In this document: positions 31,634-41,570 of the stretch, one piece after another
Numbering within the stretch: the stretch's first letter is position 1
Layout: each line of letters begins with the position of its first letter
Assembly (NCBI RefSeq): GCF_007993815.1
Contig: NZ_VJWE01000011.1
Location: forward strand, 124,001 to 188,000
Length of the DNA stretch: 64,000 bases
Direction: 5' to 3'
Origin: Acidovorax delafieldii
GTDB lineage: Bacteria; Pseudomonadota; Gammaproteobacteria; Burkholderiales; Burkholderiaceae_C
Translations under genes and position numbers: made by a program
The notes under the pieces: generated by a model
The model's input: only the letters and a program-made list of their open reading frames with translations
What the model was told of the DNA's origin: nothing
The model's database searches: none

Positions 31634-31753
31634 GTCGCTGAGTTAAATGAGCAACTTGCAGGGCGACGTTAAAAAAATCTGCTAAAGCGTTCGCCAGATC
31701 TCCTTCGGGGTGAGGGCAACGCCCCAAATGCCGGAACACAGGAGTTTATTCAA
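31634..31753 (+). promoter_or_regulatory. metK leader with SAM-II-like pseudoknot candidate
   Basis: GTCGC (31634-31638) pairs with GCGAC (31663-31667) as stem P1. The loop begins TGAGTTAAA. GCAG at the loop end (31658-31661) can pair with CTGC at 31679-31682, giving an H-type pseudoknot followed by TAAAG. The order P1, U/A-rich loop, second P1 strand, A-rich linker and GCTAAA is that of the SAM-II aptamer. A TAAAAT -10 candidate (31622-31627) would start the RNA at about P1. A small GGGC-AAC-GCCC hairpin (31714-31724) and AGGAG (31740-31744) precede the metK ATG. Class assignment is from memory of the motif and is uncertain. Confidence 0.45.
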
Positions 31754-32935
31754 ATGGCGAACGACTTTCTCTTTACCTCGGAATCCGTCTCCGAAGGCCA
31801 CCCCGACAAGGTGGCCGACCAGATCTCGGACGCGATTCTCGATGCCATCTTCAAGCAAGACCCCCGCAGCCGCGTCGCCGCTGAAACGCTGACCAACACC
31901 GGCCTCGTGGTGCTGGCGGGCGAGATCACCACCAACGCGCATGTGGACTACATCCAGGTGGCGCGCGACACCATCAAACGCATCGGCTACGACAACACCG
32001 ACTACGGCATCGACTACAAGGGTTGCGCCGTGCTCGTGGCGTACGACAAGCAGTCCAACGACATCGCCCAGGGCGTGGACCACGCGTCCGACGACCACCT
32101 GAACACCGGCGCTGGCGACCAGGGCCTGATGTTCGGCTACGCCTGCGACGAGACGCCCGAGCTGATGCCCGCGCCCATCTATTACGCGCACCGCCTCGTC
32201 GAGCGCCAGGCCCAGCTGCGCAAGGACGGTCGCCTGCCGTTCCTGCGCCCCGACGCCAAGTCGCAAGTGACGATGCGCTATGTGGACGGCAAGCCCCACA
32301 GCATCGACACCGTGGTGCTGTCGACCCAGCACCACCCCGACCAGAGCGAAACGCAAACCAAGATGAAGGCCTCGTTCACCGAAGCCATCATCGAAGAGAT
32401 CATCAAGCCTGTGCTGCCCAAGGAATGGCTGCAGAACACGCGCTACCTGATCAACCCCACCGGCCGCTTCGTCATCGGCGGCCCCCAGGGCGACTGCGGC
32501 CTGACCGGCCGCAAGATCATCGTGGACACCTACGGTGGTGCCTGCCCCCACGGCGGCGGCGCATTCAGCGGCAAGGATCCAACGAAGGTGGACCGCTCGG
32601 CCGCCTACGCCGCCCGCTACGTGGCCAAGAACATCGTGGCTGCCGGCCTGGCGCGCCAGTGCCAGATCCAGGTGGCCTACGCCATTGGTGTGGCCGAGCC
32701 GATGAACATCACCGTCTACACCGAAGGCACCGGCGTGGTGTCGGACGAGCGCTTGGCCGCCCTGGTCCGCGAGCACTTCGACCTGCGCCCCAAGGGCATC
32801 ATCCAGATGCTGGACCTGCTGCGCCCCATCTACGAAAAGACGGCAGCCTACGGCCACTTCGGCCGCGAAGAACCCGAGTTCAGCTGGGAAAAGACGGACA
32901 AGGCTGCTGCGCTGCGCGCAGCGGCGGGCCTGTAA
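31754..32935 (+). CDS. metK: S-adenosylmethionine synthetase
   Basis: MetK makes S-adenosylmethionine from methionine and ATP. All three family blocks are present in the 393-residue protein: [18 protein letters not shown] near residue 12, the active-site loop [12 protein letters not shown] near residue 118, and [20 protein letters not shown] near residue 266. The start follows AGGAG at 9 nt. The C-terminal [14 protein letters not shown] is normal for the family; its coding sequence is repeated in frame about 230 bp downstream. A structured leader upstream may regulate it. Confidence 0.98.
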   Translation: MANDFLFTSESVSEGHPDKVADQISDAILDAIFKQDPRSRVAAETLTNTGLVVLAGEITTNAHVDYIQVARDTIKRIGYDNTDYGIDYKGCAVLVAYDKQSNDIAQGVDHASDDHLNTGAGDQGLMFGYACDETPELMPAPIYYAHRLVERQAQLRKDGRLPFLRPDAKSQVTMRYVDGKPHSIDTVVLSTQHHPDQSETQTKMKASFTEAIIEEIIKPVLPKEWLQNTRYLINPTGRFVIGGPQGDCGLTGRKIIVDTYGGACPHGGGAFSGKDPTKVDRSAAYAARYVAKNIVAAGLARQCQIQVAYAIGVAEPMNITVYTEGTGVVSDERLAALVREHFDLRPKGIIQMLDLLRPIYEKTAAYGHFGREEPEFSWEKTDKAAALRAAAGL

Positions 32936-33241
32936 AGGCCCGGAGCGAAGCGAGCTTGTCCGGCTTTCGGCGCAGGCTCATATCGCGCAGCGATGTGAAG
33001 GGCCGCAAGGCCCGTGCCGCAGCCAACGTACGGGCAAGGCTGTAAAGCCCGCTGCGCGAATAGCGCGGTATCGGCCTTCGGGCGAAGTTCATATCGCGCA
33101 AGCGATGTGAACGCAGGCCAAGGTACGGACAAGGCTGCTGCACTGCGTGCGGCAGCAGGGCTGTAAGCCCTCCGCGCGGCACGCGCGGCTTTCCGTACGT
33201 GGACGAAGCTCATATCGCGCCAGCGATGTGAGCGCAGGCCA
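32892..33241 (+). repeat. Threefold degenerate repeat re-copying the metK 3' end, with conserved hairpins
   Basis: The unit, roughly 100-120 bp, contains the last codons of metK, an ACGG(A/G)CAAGG block ending at a TAA stop, and then a hairpin plus CGCAGGCC. Copies begin at about 32892 (inside metK), 33021 (shortened) and 33121. Copy three encodes [14 protein letters not shown]-stop, almost the MetK tail. Hairpins are TCATATCGC/GCGATGTGA (32978-32998), GTTCATATCGC/GCGATGTGAAC (33087-33112) and GCTCATATCGC/GCGATGTGAGC (33208-33233). One stem position changes T-A to C-G between copies two and three, so pairing is preserved. No gene is supported in this tract. Confidence 0.8.
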
Positions 33242-33268
33242 AAAGACGATCAGGGCAGCCCCCCCCAC

Positions 33269-33304
33269 AAGCCGCAACGCCCCGCGTTGCGGCTTTTCTT
33301 TTGG
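33269..33304 (+). terminator. Rho-independent terminator of metK
   Basis: AAGCCGCAACGC (33269-33280) pairs perfectly with GCGTTGCGGCTT (33284-33295) around CCC, followed by TTCTTTTGG. It is 330 bp after the metK stop and just after the repeat tract, so the repeats are probably part of the metK 3' untranslated RNA. Confidence 0.85.
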
Positions 33305-33450
33305 CGCTTCACCACCGCCCGCCAGCGGCGCTCTCCTACACCCGCCGCCCGCTTGCACTGACGGCACACGCCACAGGCCGCGGGTATCGTTCCTGCACAC
33401 CCTTTCGCAGCCCCGAGCTGCCTCAACATCCACCGCAAGGAGCGACCACC

Positions 33451-33636
33451 ATGCTGAAGTACGCCATCATTTTTGCCCTGATTTCCCTCGTGGCAGGGGC
33501 TCTGGGTTTCAGCGGTGTGGCCGCAGGTGCAGCGGGCATTGCCAAGGTGCTGTTTGTGCTGTTCCTGGTGGTTGCCGTGGTGTTTGTGGTGCTGGCGGCC
33601 ATCGGGGTGGGCGCCGCGCGCAAGGTGCTCAAGTAG
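33451..33636 (+). CDS. Small DUF1328 (UPF0391) membrane protein
   Basis: The 61-residue protein consists of two hydrophobic segments (MLKYAIIFALISLVAGALGFSGVAAGAAGIAKV and LFVLFLVVAVVFVVLAAIGVGAA) with a short basic tail. This is the DUF1328 family, a common small inner-membrane protein of unknown function often linked with stress conditions. AAGGAG lies 8 nt before the ATG. The hemerythrin gene follows after 42 bp and may be co-transcribed. Confidence 0.88.
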   Translation: MLKYAIIFALISLVAGALGFSGVAAGAAGIAKVLFVLFLVVAVVFVVLAAIGVGAARKVLK

Positions 33637-33678
33637 TCCTGCACACCTTCGTCACTGCAACACAACACACAGCCCACC

Positions 33679-34137
33679 ATGACCGATACGACCACCATTT
33701 TTGAAGCCCTGCGCGAGAGCCACGAGCGCCAGCGCGCGCTGTACGGCGCACTGACGGACACCAGCGGCGACACGCCCGAGCGGCGTGACCTGTTCGATCA
33801 ACTCAAGAAGGAACTCGCCGCCCACGCCCAGGCCGAGGACCGCCACTTCTATGTGCCGCTGATGGCACACGACGCAGGCATTGATCTGTCGCGCCACGCC
33901 ATTTCAGAACACCACCAGATCGACGAACTGGTGGAGTCACTGGAAGAGACCGAGCCATCGAGCCCTGCCTGGTTGCCGCTGGCCAAGAAGCTGGCCGAGA
34001 AGGTGGAACACCACCTGAAGGAAGAGGAACACCGCTTCTTCCAGATGGCGGGCAAACTGCTGACGGAGAAGCAGAAAACCGCGCTGGCGGCAGACTACCG
34101 GGCGGACTATGAGGACGCCAAGGCCGCTACGGCCTGA
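33679..34137 (+). CDS. Hemerythrin-like HHE cation-binding protein
   Basis: The 152-residue four-helix protein carries hemerythrin ligands: HERQRALY near residue 15, HAQAEDRHFYVPLM (His and Glu) near 48, HAISEHHQIDELVE near 72, and KVEHHLKEEEHRFF near 108. It may bind iron and O2 or serve in iron or oxidative stress handling. It follows the DUF1328 gene closely and converges on the diguanylate cyclase gene. Confidence 0.88.
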   Translation: MTDTTTIFEALRESHERQRALYGALTDTSGDTPERRDLFDQLKKELAAHAQAEDRHFYVPLMAHDAGIDLSRHAISEHHQIDELVESLEETEPSSPAWLPLAKKLAEKVEHHLKEEEHRFFQMAGKLLTEKQKTALAADYRADYEDAKAATA

Positions 34138-34156
34138 AACCACGCACCAACGCGAA

Positions 34157-35398
34157 TCAGGCGGCGTCTTCGGCCTGGATCACGCAGTTGCGGCCGCTGG
34201 ACTTGGCCTTGTACAACGCTGTGTCCGCGCGCTTGATGAGCGCATGGCTGTCTTCCTTGTGGTCCCAGGTGGCCACGCCAAAGCTGGCACTGACATGGCC
34301 CACGGCGTCGAATGGCACCCCTGCAATGCGCGCGCGCACCGCCTCGGCCATGGCCATGGCGGCGTCCACCGGGGTTTCCTTGAGCAGGATGATGAACTCC
34401 TCGCCCCCAAAACGCGCAGCGCAGTCGGACGACCGCAGCAACTCGCGCACACGCAGCGCGGTGCTCTTGAGCACCACATCGCCAGAGTCATGCCCAAAGG
34501 TATCGTTGATGCGTTTGAAAAAGTCGATGTCGAACATCACCACCGACAGACTCCCCTTCCTGATGCGGGTGTCGGCCATCTCAGTCTCCAGCCTCTCAAA
34601 AAAGCGCCGGCGGTTGACCAGGTCCGTCAGGAAGTCCTTGGTGGCGAGGTCTTCCAGCTTGCGGTTGAGCCGTGCCATGGGCTCTATCACCAGCGACGAC
34701 AGCGACAGGTTGAGGCCCACGAACAGCAGCACAAAGCTGCCCACCAGCGCCGTCATCACCGTGTTGAAGGTCTGACGCGCCTTCTCCAGCGGGAAATACA
34801 TGGGCACCTTCACCACCTGGATGCCGACCGTTTCGTTCATGCCCCAGCCAAAGCCGTTCTTGTCGCCATAGACCTTGAGCATGGTGGGTGGGGCCACGGC
34901 GGGCGTGCTGTGGCAGGCCATGCACTGCGGCTGCTTGATGGTGATGGGCCGTGCCACGTACATGGCACGGTGCATGCCCTCGCCCACCTCGCCGGTCACT
35001 TCCTTCTTGAGGTCGGCACGGCCTTCGCGAAAGTCGCTGACGATGCGCTCTTCCCACTCGTTGGCACGGTCGCGCAGGTTGGTCGGGTTGAGCACCGCCT
35101 CCTTGTATTCGTAACCGGGGAACCGGTTCTGCAGCCGGCGCAGGGTCTCGGTGGCGGCATAGGCGGGCACGGTCTGGGGCAGGAATTTTTCGGCCAGCGT
35201 CACGTCCAGGTGGGGCTTGACCAGCTCGGTGGTGTAGTCGCGGATGGCCATGGCGGCGTGCATCATGATCTGCGAGTTGTGCTGCACCTCCTCAATGGCA
35301 GACTGCTGCAGGAAGCGGTGCACATAGGCGCCCGCGCCCAGCACCGCCAGCAGCAGCACGCCCGCCAGCACCAGATTGAATTTGAGCCGCAACGACAT
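34157..35398 (-). CDS. Membrane diguanylate cyclase with heme-c sensor (DUF3365-GGDEF)
   Basis: The 413-residue protein starts with a membrane segment (LVLAGVLLLAVLGAGAYV), followed by a periplasmic Tll0287-like DUF3365 domain with a covalent heme motif Cys159-Met-Ala-Cys162-His163. A second membrane segment (VMTALVGSFVLLFVGLNLSLSSLVI) precedes a GGDEF domain with active-site GGEEF near residue 340 and an RSSD product-inhibition site exactly five residues upstream. It should make cyclic di-GMP in response to a redox or gas signal at the heme. The ATG at 35398 is preceded by GGGAG at 4 nt. Confidence 0.88.
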   Translation of the reverse strand: MSLRLKFNLVLAGVLLLAVLGAGAYVHRFLQQSAIEEVQHNSQIMMHAAMAIRDYTTELVKPHLDVTLAEKFLPQTVPAYAATETLRRLQNRFPGYEYKEAVLNPTNLRDRANEWEERIVSDFREGRADLKKEVTGEVGEGMHRAMYVARPITIKQPQCMACHSTPAVAPPTMLKVYGDKNGFGWGMNETVGIQVVKVPMYFPLEKARQTFNTVMTALVGSFVLLFVGLNLSLSSLVIEPMARLNRKLEDLATKDFLTDLVNRRRFFERLETEMADTRIRKGSLSVVMFDIDFFKRINDTFGHDSGDVVLKSTALRVRELLRSSDCAARFGGEEFIILLKETPVDAAMAMAEAVRARIAGVPFDAVGHVSASFGVATWDHKEDSHALIKRADTALYKAKSSGRNCVIQAEDAA

Positions 35399-35959
35399 GG
35401 ATCTCCCTCGGTGGCCCGCGCACGGCGGGCCTGTTATTGGAGGTGCGGACACGCCATATCGGGCGCAGTCCCCCTGGTTCACACAGGTGGGCTTGCACGC
35501 CGCATCACGGGACCACGGCACGAAAAGGACGGATTCGCGCTACAGAAACTTTGCGCGCAGCGTGCAAGCGGCGCATTGTCGCCACGTTTGTACGGCCCGG
35601 TCCATCTCTTTTTTGCCACGCTGCCCTGCGCCCCCGCCCCATGCCCGGCATGAACCGCCGGGTCGCACAATAGCAACTTCAGAGGCGGGTGGCAGCGCCG
35701 CCCATCTGCCGCCGCCAGGGCGCCCTGCGATGGTCATCCCCCCACCCACGACACTGGCCGGCGGTAAAATCACTACAAAAAAGATAGCTACCAGCATATA
35801 TACATCCAGCGCGTACAGCCCCATTGCTTGCTCGACCTGCTCCAACGCCGACCCAATGCCCCGGTCAACCCCTGGCATGCGACGGCCACCGCGAGGACAT
35901 GGGCGGCCCCCAAGCCAGCAACGCGAAGGGCCCTGAAGCGCACCACCAGCCGGAGACAC
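35399..35959. other. 561-bp divergent intergenic region
   Basis: It lies between the divergent starts of the diguanylate cyclase and NMNAT-Nudix genes. Frames crossing it are short and have no recognisable protein. It holds one dispersed repeat (35779-35816). No confident promoter was identified. Confidence 0.5.
35779..35816 (+). repeat. Dispersed TAGCTGCCAGCGC repeat, copy 4
   Basis: AAAGATAGCTACCAGCATAT is followed after a short spacer by CCAGCGCGTACAGCC. It is about 145 bp upstream of the NMNAT-Nudix start, the only copy that is near neither a gene end nor a start codon. Confidence 0.55.
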
Positions 35960-36997
35960 ATGGTCGACACCGCCATCTACATCGGACGTTTTGAGCCCGT
36001 CCACAGCGGCCACATGGCGCTATTGCAACGTGCACTGGACAGCGCCCCGCAGGTCATCGTGGTGATCGGCTCGGCGTGGCAGGCACGCTCGCCCAAGAAC
36101 CCTTTCACCTGGCAAGAGCGCGAAGCCATGCTGCGCGCTGCCCTGGCCCCCGCCGACAGCGCCCGGGTGCAGGTGCTGCCCATGCGCGACTACTACAACG
36201 AAGCCGTGTGGGTGCAGGCGGTGCGCCGGGGCGTAGCGCGCCTCACTGCCCCGGGCGCACGCATCGGCGTGGTGGGCCACTTCAAGGATGCGACCAGCGG
36301 CTACCTCAGCGCCTTTCCAGGCTGGCAGCTCATTCACATAGACCGCCAGGGCCGCATCGACGCCACCGCCATCCGGGACGCGTACTTTGGCGCCACGCCT
36401 GCCACCGCGCGCGCCGCCGTGGCGCCGCTGGCCGCAGAGATTCCCGAGAGCACCATCGCCACGCTGGAGCACTTTGCGCAGACCCCACACTACCCCGCGC
36501 TGCAGGAGGAGTGGCGCATGCTGCGTGGTTACCGCCAGGCCTGGTCTGCTGCACCCTACCCGCCCGTGTTCGTGACGGTGGACGCCGTGCTGCGCTGCCA
36601 GGACCATGTGCTGCTGATCCGCCGCGCGCACGCACCCGGCAAGGGCCAGCTGGCCGTGCCCGGCGGCTTCATCGAGCAGCGAGAAACCGTGTGGCAGTCC
36701 TGCCTGCGCGAACTGGTGGAAGAAACCCACTGCCACCTGCCCGAGGCCACCATGCGCGCCGCGCTGCAGTCCGTGGCCGTGTTCGACCACCCCGACCGCA
36801 GCCAGCGCGGCCGCACCATCACGCATGCGCACTACTTTGATTTGGGAGATGCGCAGTTTCCAAACGTGCAAGCAGACGACGACGCGCTGCAGGTGCAGTG
36901 GACACGCATCGACCAGCTGGCGGGGATGGAAGAGGAATTCTTTGAAGACCACTTCCACATGCTGGATCACTTCCTGGGGCTGACGGAGCTGCACTGA
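35960..36997 (+). CDS. Bifunctional nicotinamide-nucleotide adenylyltransferase / Nudix hydrolase
   Basis: The 345-residue fusion has an N-terminal NMNAT nucleotidyltransferase domain with GRFEPVHSGH at residues 9-18 (HxGH motif) and a C-terminal Nudix domain with a complete Nudix box at 235-256 (GGFIEQRE...RELVEET). Known NadM-Nudix fusions make NAD from NMN and hydrolyse ADP-ribose or similar dinucleotides, linking NAD salvage and turnover. The ATG at 35960 is 4 nt after GGAG and gives the normal start of the domain. No partner pyridine-nucleotide gene is adjacent. Confidence 0.9.
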   Translation: MVDTAIYIGRFEPVHSGHMALLQRALDSAPQVIVVIGSAWQARSPKNPFTWQEREAMLRAALAPADSARVQVLPMRDYYNEAVWVQAVRRGVARLTAPGARIGVVGHFKDATSGYLSAFPGWQLIHIDRQGRIDATAIRDAYFGATPATARAAVAPLAAEIPESTIATLEHFAQTPHYPALQEEWRMLRGYRQAWSAAPYPPVFVTVDAVLRCQDHVLLIRRAHAPGKGQLAVPGGFIEQRETVWQSCLRELVEETHCHLPEATMRAALQSVAVFDHPDRSQRGRTITHAHYFDLGDAQFPNVQADDDALQVQWTRIDQLAGMEEEFFEDHFHMLDHFLGLTELH

Positions 36998-37025
36998 CAA
37001 CGTGCAGCCAGACTTCAAGCAAAAA

Positions 37026-37068
37026 CAGCCGCCAGCGCTTTTCCATCAAGCGCCGACAGCTATTGTTT
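37026..37068 (-). repeat. Dispersed TAGCTGCCAGCGC repeat, copy 5
   Basis: On the minus strand it reads AACAATAGCTGTCGGCGCTT, then GATGG and AAGCGCTGGCGG. It sits between the convergent ends of the NMNAT-Nudix and ureidopropionase-type genes. Confidence 0.6.
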
Positions 37069-37076
37069 AAATAGCA

Positions 37077-38333
37077 TCAAGTCCCTGCACGCTCCAGCAT
37101 GGCATGCAGCAGCACGTTGCAGCCCGCCTCGATGTGCTCGGGCTTGGCGTCCTCGATCTCGTTGTGGCTGATGCCGTCCTTGCACGGGATGAAGATCATG
37201 CCGCTGGGTGCGAGCTTGGCCATATACACGGCGTCGTGCCCCGCGCCAGAGACGGCAGGCATGTGGCTGTAGCCCAGCTTGGCGGCGGCGCGGCCCACGG
37301 CCTGCACACATTCGGGCTGGAAGAGTTGCGCGGGGTAGCTGGACACCATCTCGATGTGCACCTGCACACCGTGTTCTTGGGCCACCTGGTCGGCAAAGGC
37401 CTTGACCTCGGCAGCCATGGCGTCCACCAGTGCGTCCGTGCTGTTGCGCAGGTCGATGCTGAACTTGACCCGGCCGGGGATGACGTTGCGGCTGTTGGGG
37501 AAGACTTGCACCATGCCTACGGTGCCGCGCCCGTGCGGCGGGTGGCGGTGGGCGGCGGCGACTACGTCTTGCATGATGTGGGTGGCTGCCAGCATGGCGT
37601 CTTTGCGCAGGGCCATGGGGGTGGGGCCTGCGTGGGCTTCCATGCCGGTGACGGTGCAGTCGAACCAGCGGATGCCCAGCACGCCGCTGACCACGCCGAT
37701 GGTCTTGTTGTTGTCTTCCAGCACGGGGCCTTGTTCGATGTGGGTTTCAAAGTACGCGCCAATGGGGTGGTCTCCCGGTTCCTGGTCTCCGATGTAACCG
37801 ATGCGCTCGAGTTCGCCCTTCACCGTCTTGCCTTCGATGTCGGTGGCGGCGTAGGCGTGCTCCAGCGTGAAGGCTTTGGCGAACACGCCCGAGCCCATCA
37901 TCACGGGCACGAAACGCGATCCTTCTTCGTTGGTCCAGAAGGCGACTTCGATGGGGGCTTCGGTTTCGATGCCGTGGTCGTTGAGCGTGCGCACCACTTC
38001 GATGCCGGCGAGCACGCCGTAGTTGCCGTCGAACTTGCCGCCGGTGGGCTGGGTGTCGATGTGGCTGCCGGTCATGATGGGTGGCAGGTTGTTGTTGCGC
38101 CCGGGGCGGCGCATGAAACCGTTGCCGATCTTGTCGATGGTGACGGTCATGCCTGCTTCGCGCGCCCAGCGGGTGACGAGGTCGCGGCCCTGCTTGTCCA
38201 GGTCGGTGAGGGTGAGGCGGCACACGCCGCCCTTGGGGGTGGCGCCGATCTGCGCCAGCTCCATCAACGATGCCCACAGGCGATTGCCGTTGATGCGCAG
38301 GTTCTCGATGTCGGGTTTGACTTTCGTGTCCAT
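37077..38333 (-). CDS. pydC: Zn-dependent M20-type amidohydrolase (beta-ureidopropionase / N-carbamoyl amino acid hydrolase)
   Basis: The 418-residue enzyme is of the hydantoinase/carbamoylase family. In this context it should cleave N-carbamoyl-beta-alanine, the last step of reductive uracil degradation, to beta-alanine, CO2 and ammonia. Metal-site motifs are GSHIDTQPTGGKFDGNYGVLAG, TNEEGSRF, ETHIEQGPVLE and ISHNEIED. The lid/dimer domain motif GMEAHAGPTPMALRKDAM is present. The ATG at 38333 has GGAGAA at 6 nt; an ATG 18 bp upstream would put that site inside the gene. It follows dihydropyrimidinase by 26 bp. Confidence 0.88.
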   Translation of the reverse strand: MDTKVKPDIENLRINGNRLWASLMELAQIGATPKGGVCRLTLTDLDKQGRDLVTRWAREAGMTVTIDKIGNGFMRRPGRNNNLPPIMTGSHIDTQPTGGKFDGNYGVLAGIEVVRTLNDHGIETEAPIEVAFWTNEEGSRFVPVMMGSGVFAKAFTLEHAYAATDIEGKTVKGELERIGYIGDQEPGDHPIGAYFETHIEQGPVLEDNNKTIGVVSGVLGIRWFDCTVTGMEAHAGPTPMALRKDAMLAATHIMQDVVAAAHRHPPHGRGTVGMVQVFPNSRNVIPGRVKFSIDLRNSTDALVDAMAAEVKAFADQVAQEHGVQVHIEMVSSYPAQLFQPECVQAVGRAAAKLGYSHMPAVSGAGHDAVYMAKLAPSGMIFIPCKDGISHNEIEDAKPEHIEAGCNVLLHAMLERAGT

Positions 38334-38359
38334 GGGGTTCTCCAGATGCATTGCAGCGC

Positions 38360-39835
<1,476 letters not shown>

Positions 39836-39891
39836 TCAATTCAAAAAAAGGGACCCTGCGCTGGCACCAGGCCCAGGCAGGGTCCAGGGCG

Positions 39892-41349
39892 TCACTTCTT
39901 CTTGGCCGTCAGGTAGTAGTAGGTGCCGGCCACCGCCAGGCTGAAGAACCAGCCCGAGTCGAACAGCGACAGCCAGATGGCAGGCATGCCCGCCTTGTCC
40001 ACCACACCCGACACCGCCAGGTAGCCAGGCAGGCAGGGCAGCACGCCCAGCGCGAAAGCGATCAGGGCCTGCAGATTCCAGCCGTTGCTGTACTCGTATT
40101 CACCGCCACGGCGGTACAGGTCGTCCACCTTCAGCTCGCTCTTGCGCACCAGGTAGTAGTCCACCAGCAGGATGCCCGCGATGGCGCCCAGCAGCGTGCC
40201 GTAGCCGCCCAGCCAGGTGAACAGGTAGCCGCCCGAGGTGGCCAGCAGTTTCCAGGGCATGAACAGCAGACCGATGCCTGCAGCGATCAGGCCGCCCATG
40301 CGGAAGCTGATCTTGGACGGCGCGCACTGGCTGAAGTCATACGACGGCGAAACCAGGTTGGCGGCCACGTTGGTGGTGAGGTTGGCGAGCAAGATCACCA
40401 GCAGGCCCAGGCCTGCGGCCATGCTGCCCATCTGCGTGAGCAGACCATCGGGGAACAGCTGGGCCTTGCCGTACAGGATGGCCGAGGCAGAGAAGCCGAT
40501 CACGCCCACCATGGAGAACAGCGCCATGGGAATCGGCAGGCCGATGGCCTGCCCCACCACCTGGTCCTTCTGCGACTTGGCAAAGCGGGTGAAGTCCGGA
40601 ATGTTGAGTGCCAGCGTGGCCCAGAAGCCGACCAGGCCGGTGAGCGCCGCCCAGGTCTTGGGGCCGCCCTCGACCACCTTGGCGGGCAGGTTGAAGAGCT
40701 GGCCCGAGGGCACCTTCATCATCAGCACCACAACCAGTGCGATGGACGCAATGATCATCAGCGGCGCCGCAATCACCTCCAGCATGCGGATGGACTCCGG
40801 CCCCTTCCAGATGAACCAGATGTGCACCGCCCAAAACGCCAGAAAGCACATGAACTGCGAGGTGCTGATGGTCTGCCCATCGGCCGGTCCCGCGAGCCCC
40901 ATGCCCAGGATGTTGAGGAACCCGTGCAGCGCCAGCGCGCCAAAGTAGCAGTTGATGGAGAACCAGCCACACGCCACCAGCCCGCGCAGCACGGCGGGCA
41001 GGTTGGCGCCTTTCACGCCAAACGATGCACGCGCCAGCACCGGGAACGGCACGCCGTACCGGGGCCCCACGCGCCCGATGAGCACCATGGGCACCAGCAC
41101 GATGCAGTTGGCCAGGAACACCAGCCACACGGCCATCTGCCAGGTGAAGCCTTGGTCCAGCATGGAGCTGGCCATGGTGTAGGTGGGCACACACACGACC
41201 ATGCCCACCCAGAGTGCGGCAAAGTCCTTCCACGTCCAGTGTCGCTGCGCGGCGGTGGTGGGGAGCAGATCTTCATTGGCGAGCGTGTTGGATGCATCGC
41301 CGGGCATCAGCCCCGCCACATGGGCCGCGCTGCCGGTACTGTTGGTCAT
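39892..41349 (-). CDS. NCS1 family nucleobase/hydantoin:cation symporter
   Basis: The 485-residue transporter has about 12 membrane segments of the NCS1 (PucI/Mhp1/FurE) fold. Family signatures are LWVGMVVCVPTYTMASSMLDQGFTW (first helix), GPRYGVPFPVLARASFGVKGANLPAVLRG, and the later SYDFSQCAPSKISFRMGG. The context indicates uptake of uracil, thymine or a hydantoin-like substrate for the catabolic genes around it. The ATG at 41349 is 7 nt after CAGGAG. A 221-bp gap with a hairpin separates it from preA. Confidence 0.9.
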   Translation of the reverse strand: MTNSTGSAAHVAGLMPGDASNTLANEDLLPTTAAQRHWTWKDFAALWVGMVVCVPTYTMASSMLDQGFTWQMAVWLVFLANCIVLVPMVLIGRVGPRYGVPFPVLARASFGVKGANLPAVLRGLVACGWFSINCYFGALALHGFLNILGMGLAGPADGQTISTSQFMCFLAFWAVHIWFIWKGPESIRMLEVIAAPLMIIASIALVVVLMMKVPSGQLFNLPAKVVEGGPKTWAALTGLVGFWATLALNIPDFTRFAKSQKDQVVGQAIGLPIPMALFSMVGVIGFSASAILYGKAQLFPDGLLTQMGSMAAGLGLLVILLANLTTNVAANLVSPSYDFSQCAPSKISFRMGGLIAAGIGLLFMPWKLLATSGGYLFTWLGGYGTLLGAIAGILLVDYYLVRKSELKVDDLYRRGGEYEYSNGWNLQALIAFALGVLPCLPGYLAVSGVVDKAGMPAIWLSLFDSGWFFSLAVAGTYYYLTAKKK

Positions 41350-41492
41350 GCCTGTACTCCTGTCAAAGACGTCGTTGGGGTTGCACACAACCCGCTGTCT
41401 GTTCCAGCGCCCTCACGCTGGCAGATGGCGGGCAAAGGGAAGCGAGCGATGCTAGAGATCACGCAAGAACTGCACCAGATGCAGTGCAGCAT

Positions 41493-41532
41493 GCGTTGCA
41501 AATCGGCACCACAACGGGTGCTGCCGCAACGC
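41493..41532. repeat. Large imperfect hairpin upstream of the NCS1 gene
   Basis: GCGTTGC (41493-41499) pairs with GCAACGC (41526-41532), and GCACC with GGTGC nests inside. It lies in the 221-bp gap between preA and the permease gene. No T-run follows, so it may modulate mRNA stability or relative expression rather than end transcription. Confidence 0.45.
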
Positions 41533-41570
41533 CTTGCGGGGTCTGTGGCACAAGCTCGCAGGGGCACATG

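Noticed and set aside
33021-33170. Partial duplicated metK pseudogene
   Set aside because: Only the last dozen or so codons are copied, in a larger non-coding repeat unit; there is no remnant of the rest of metK.
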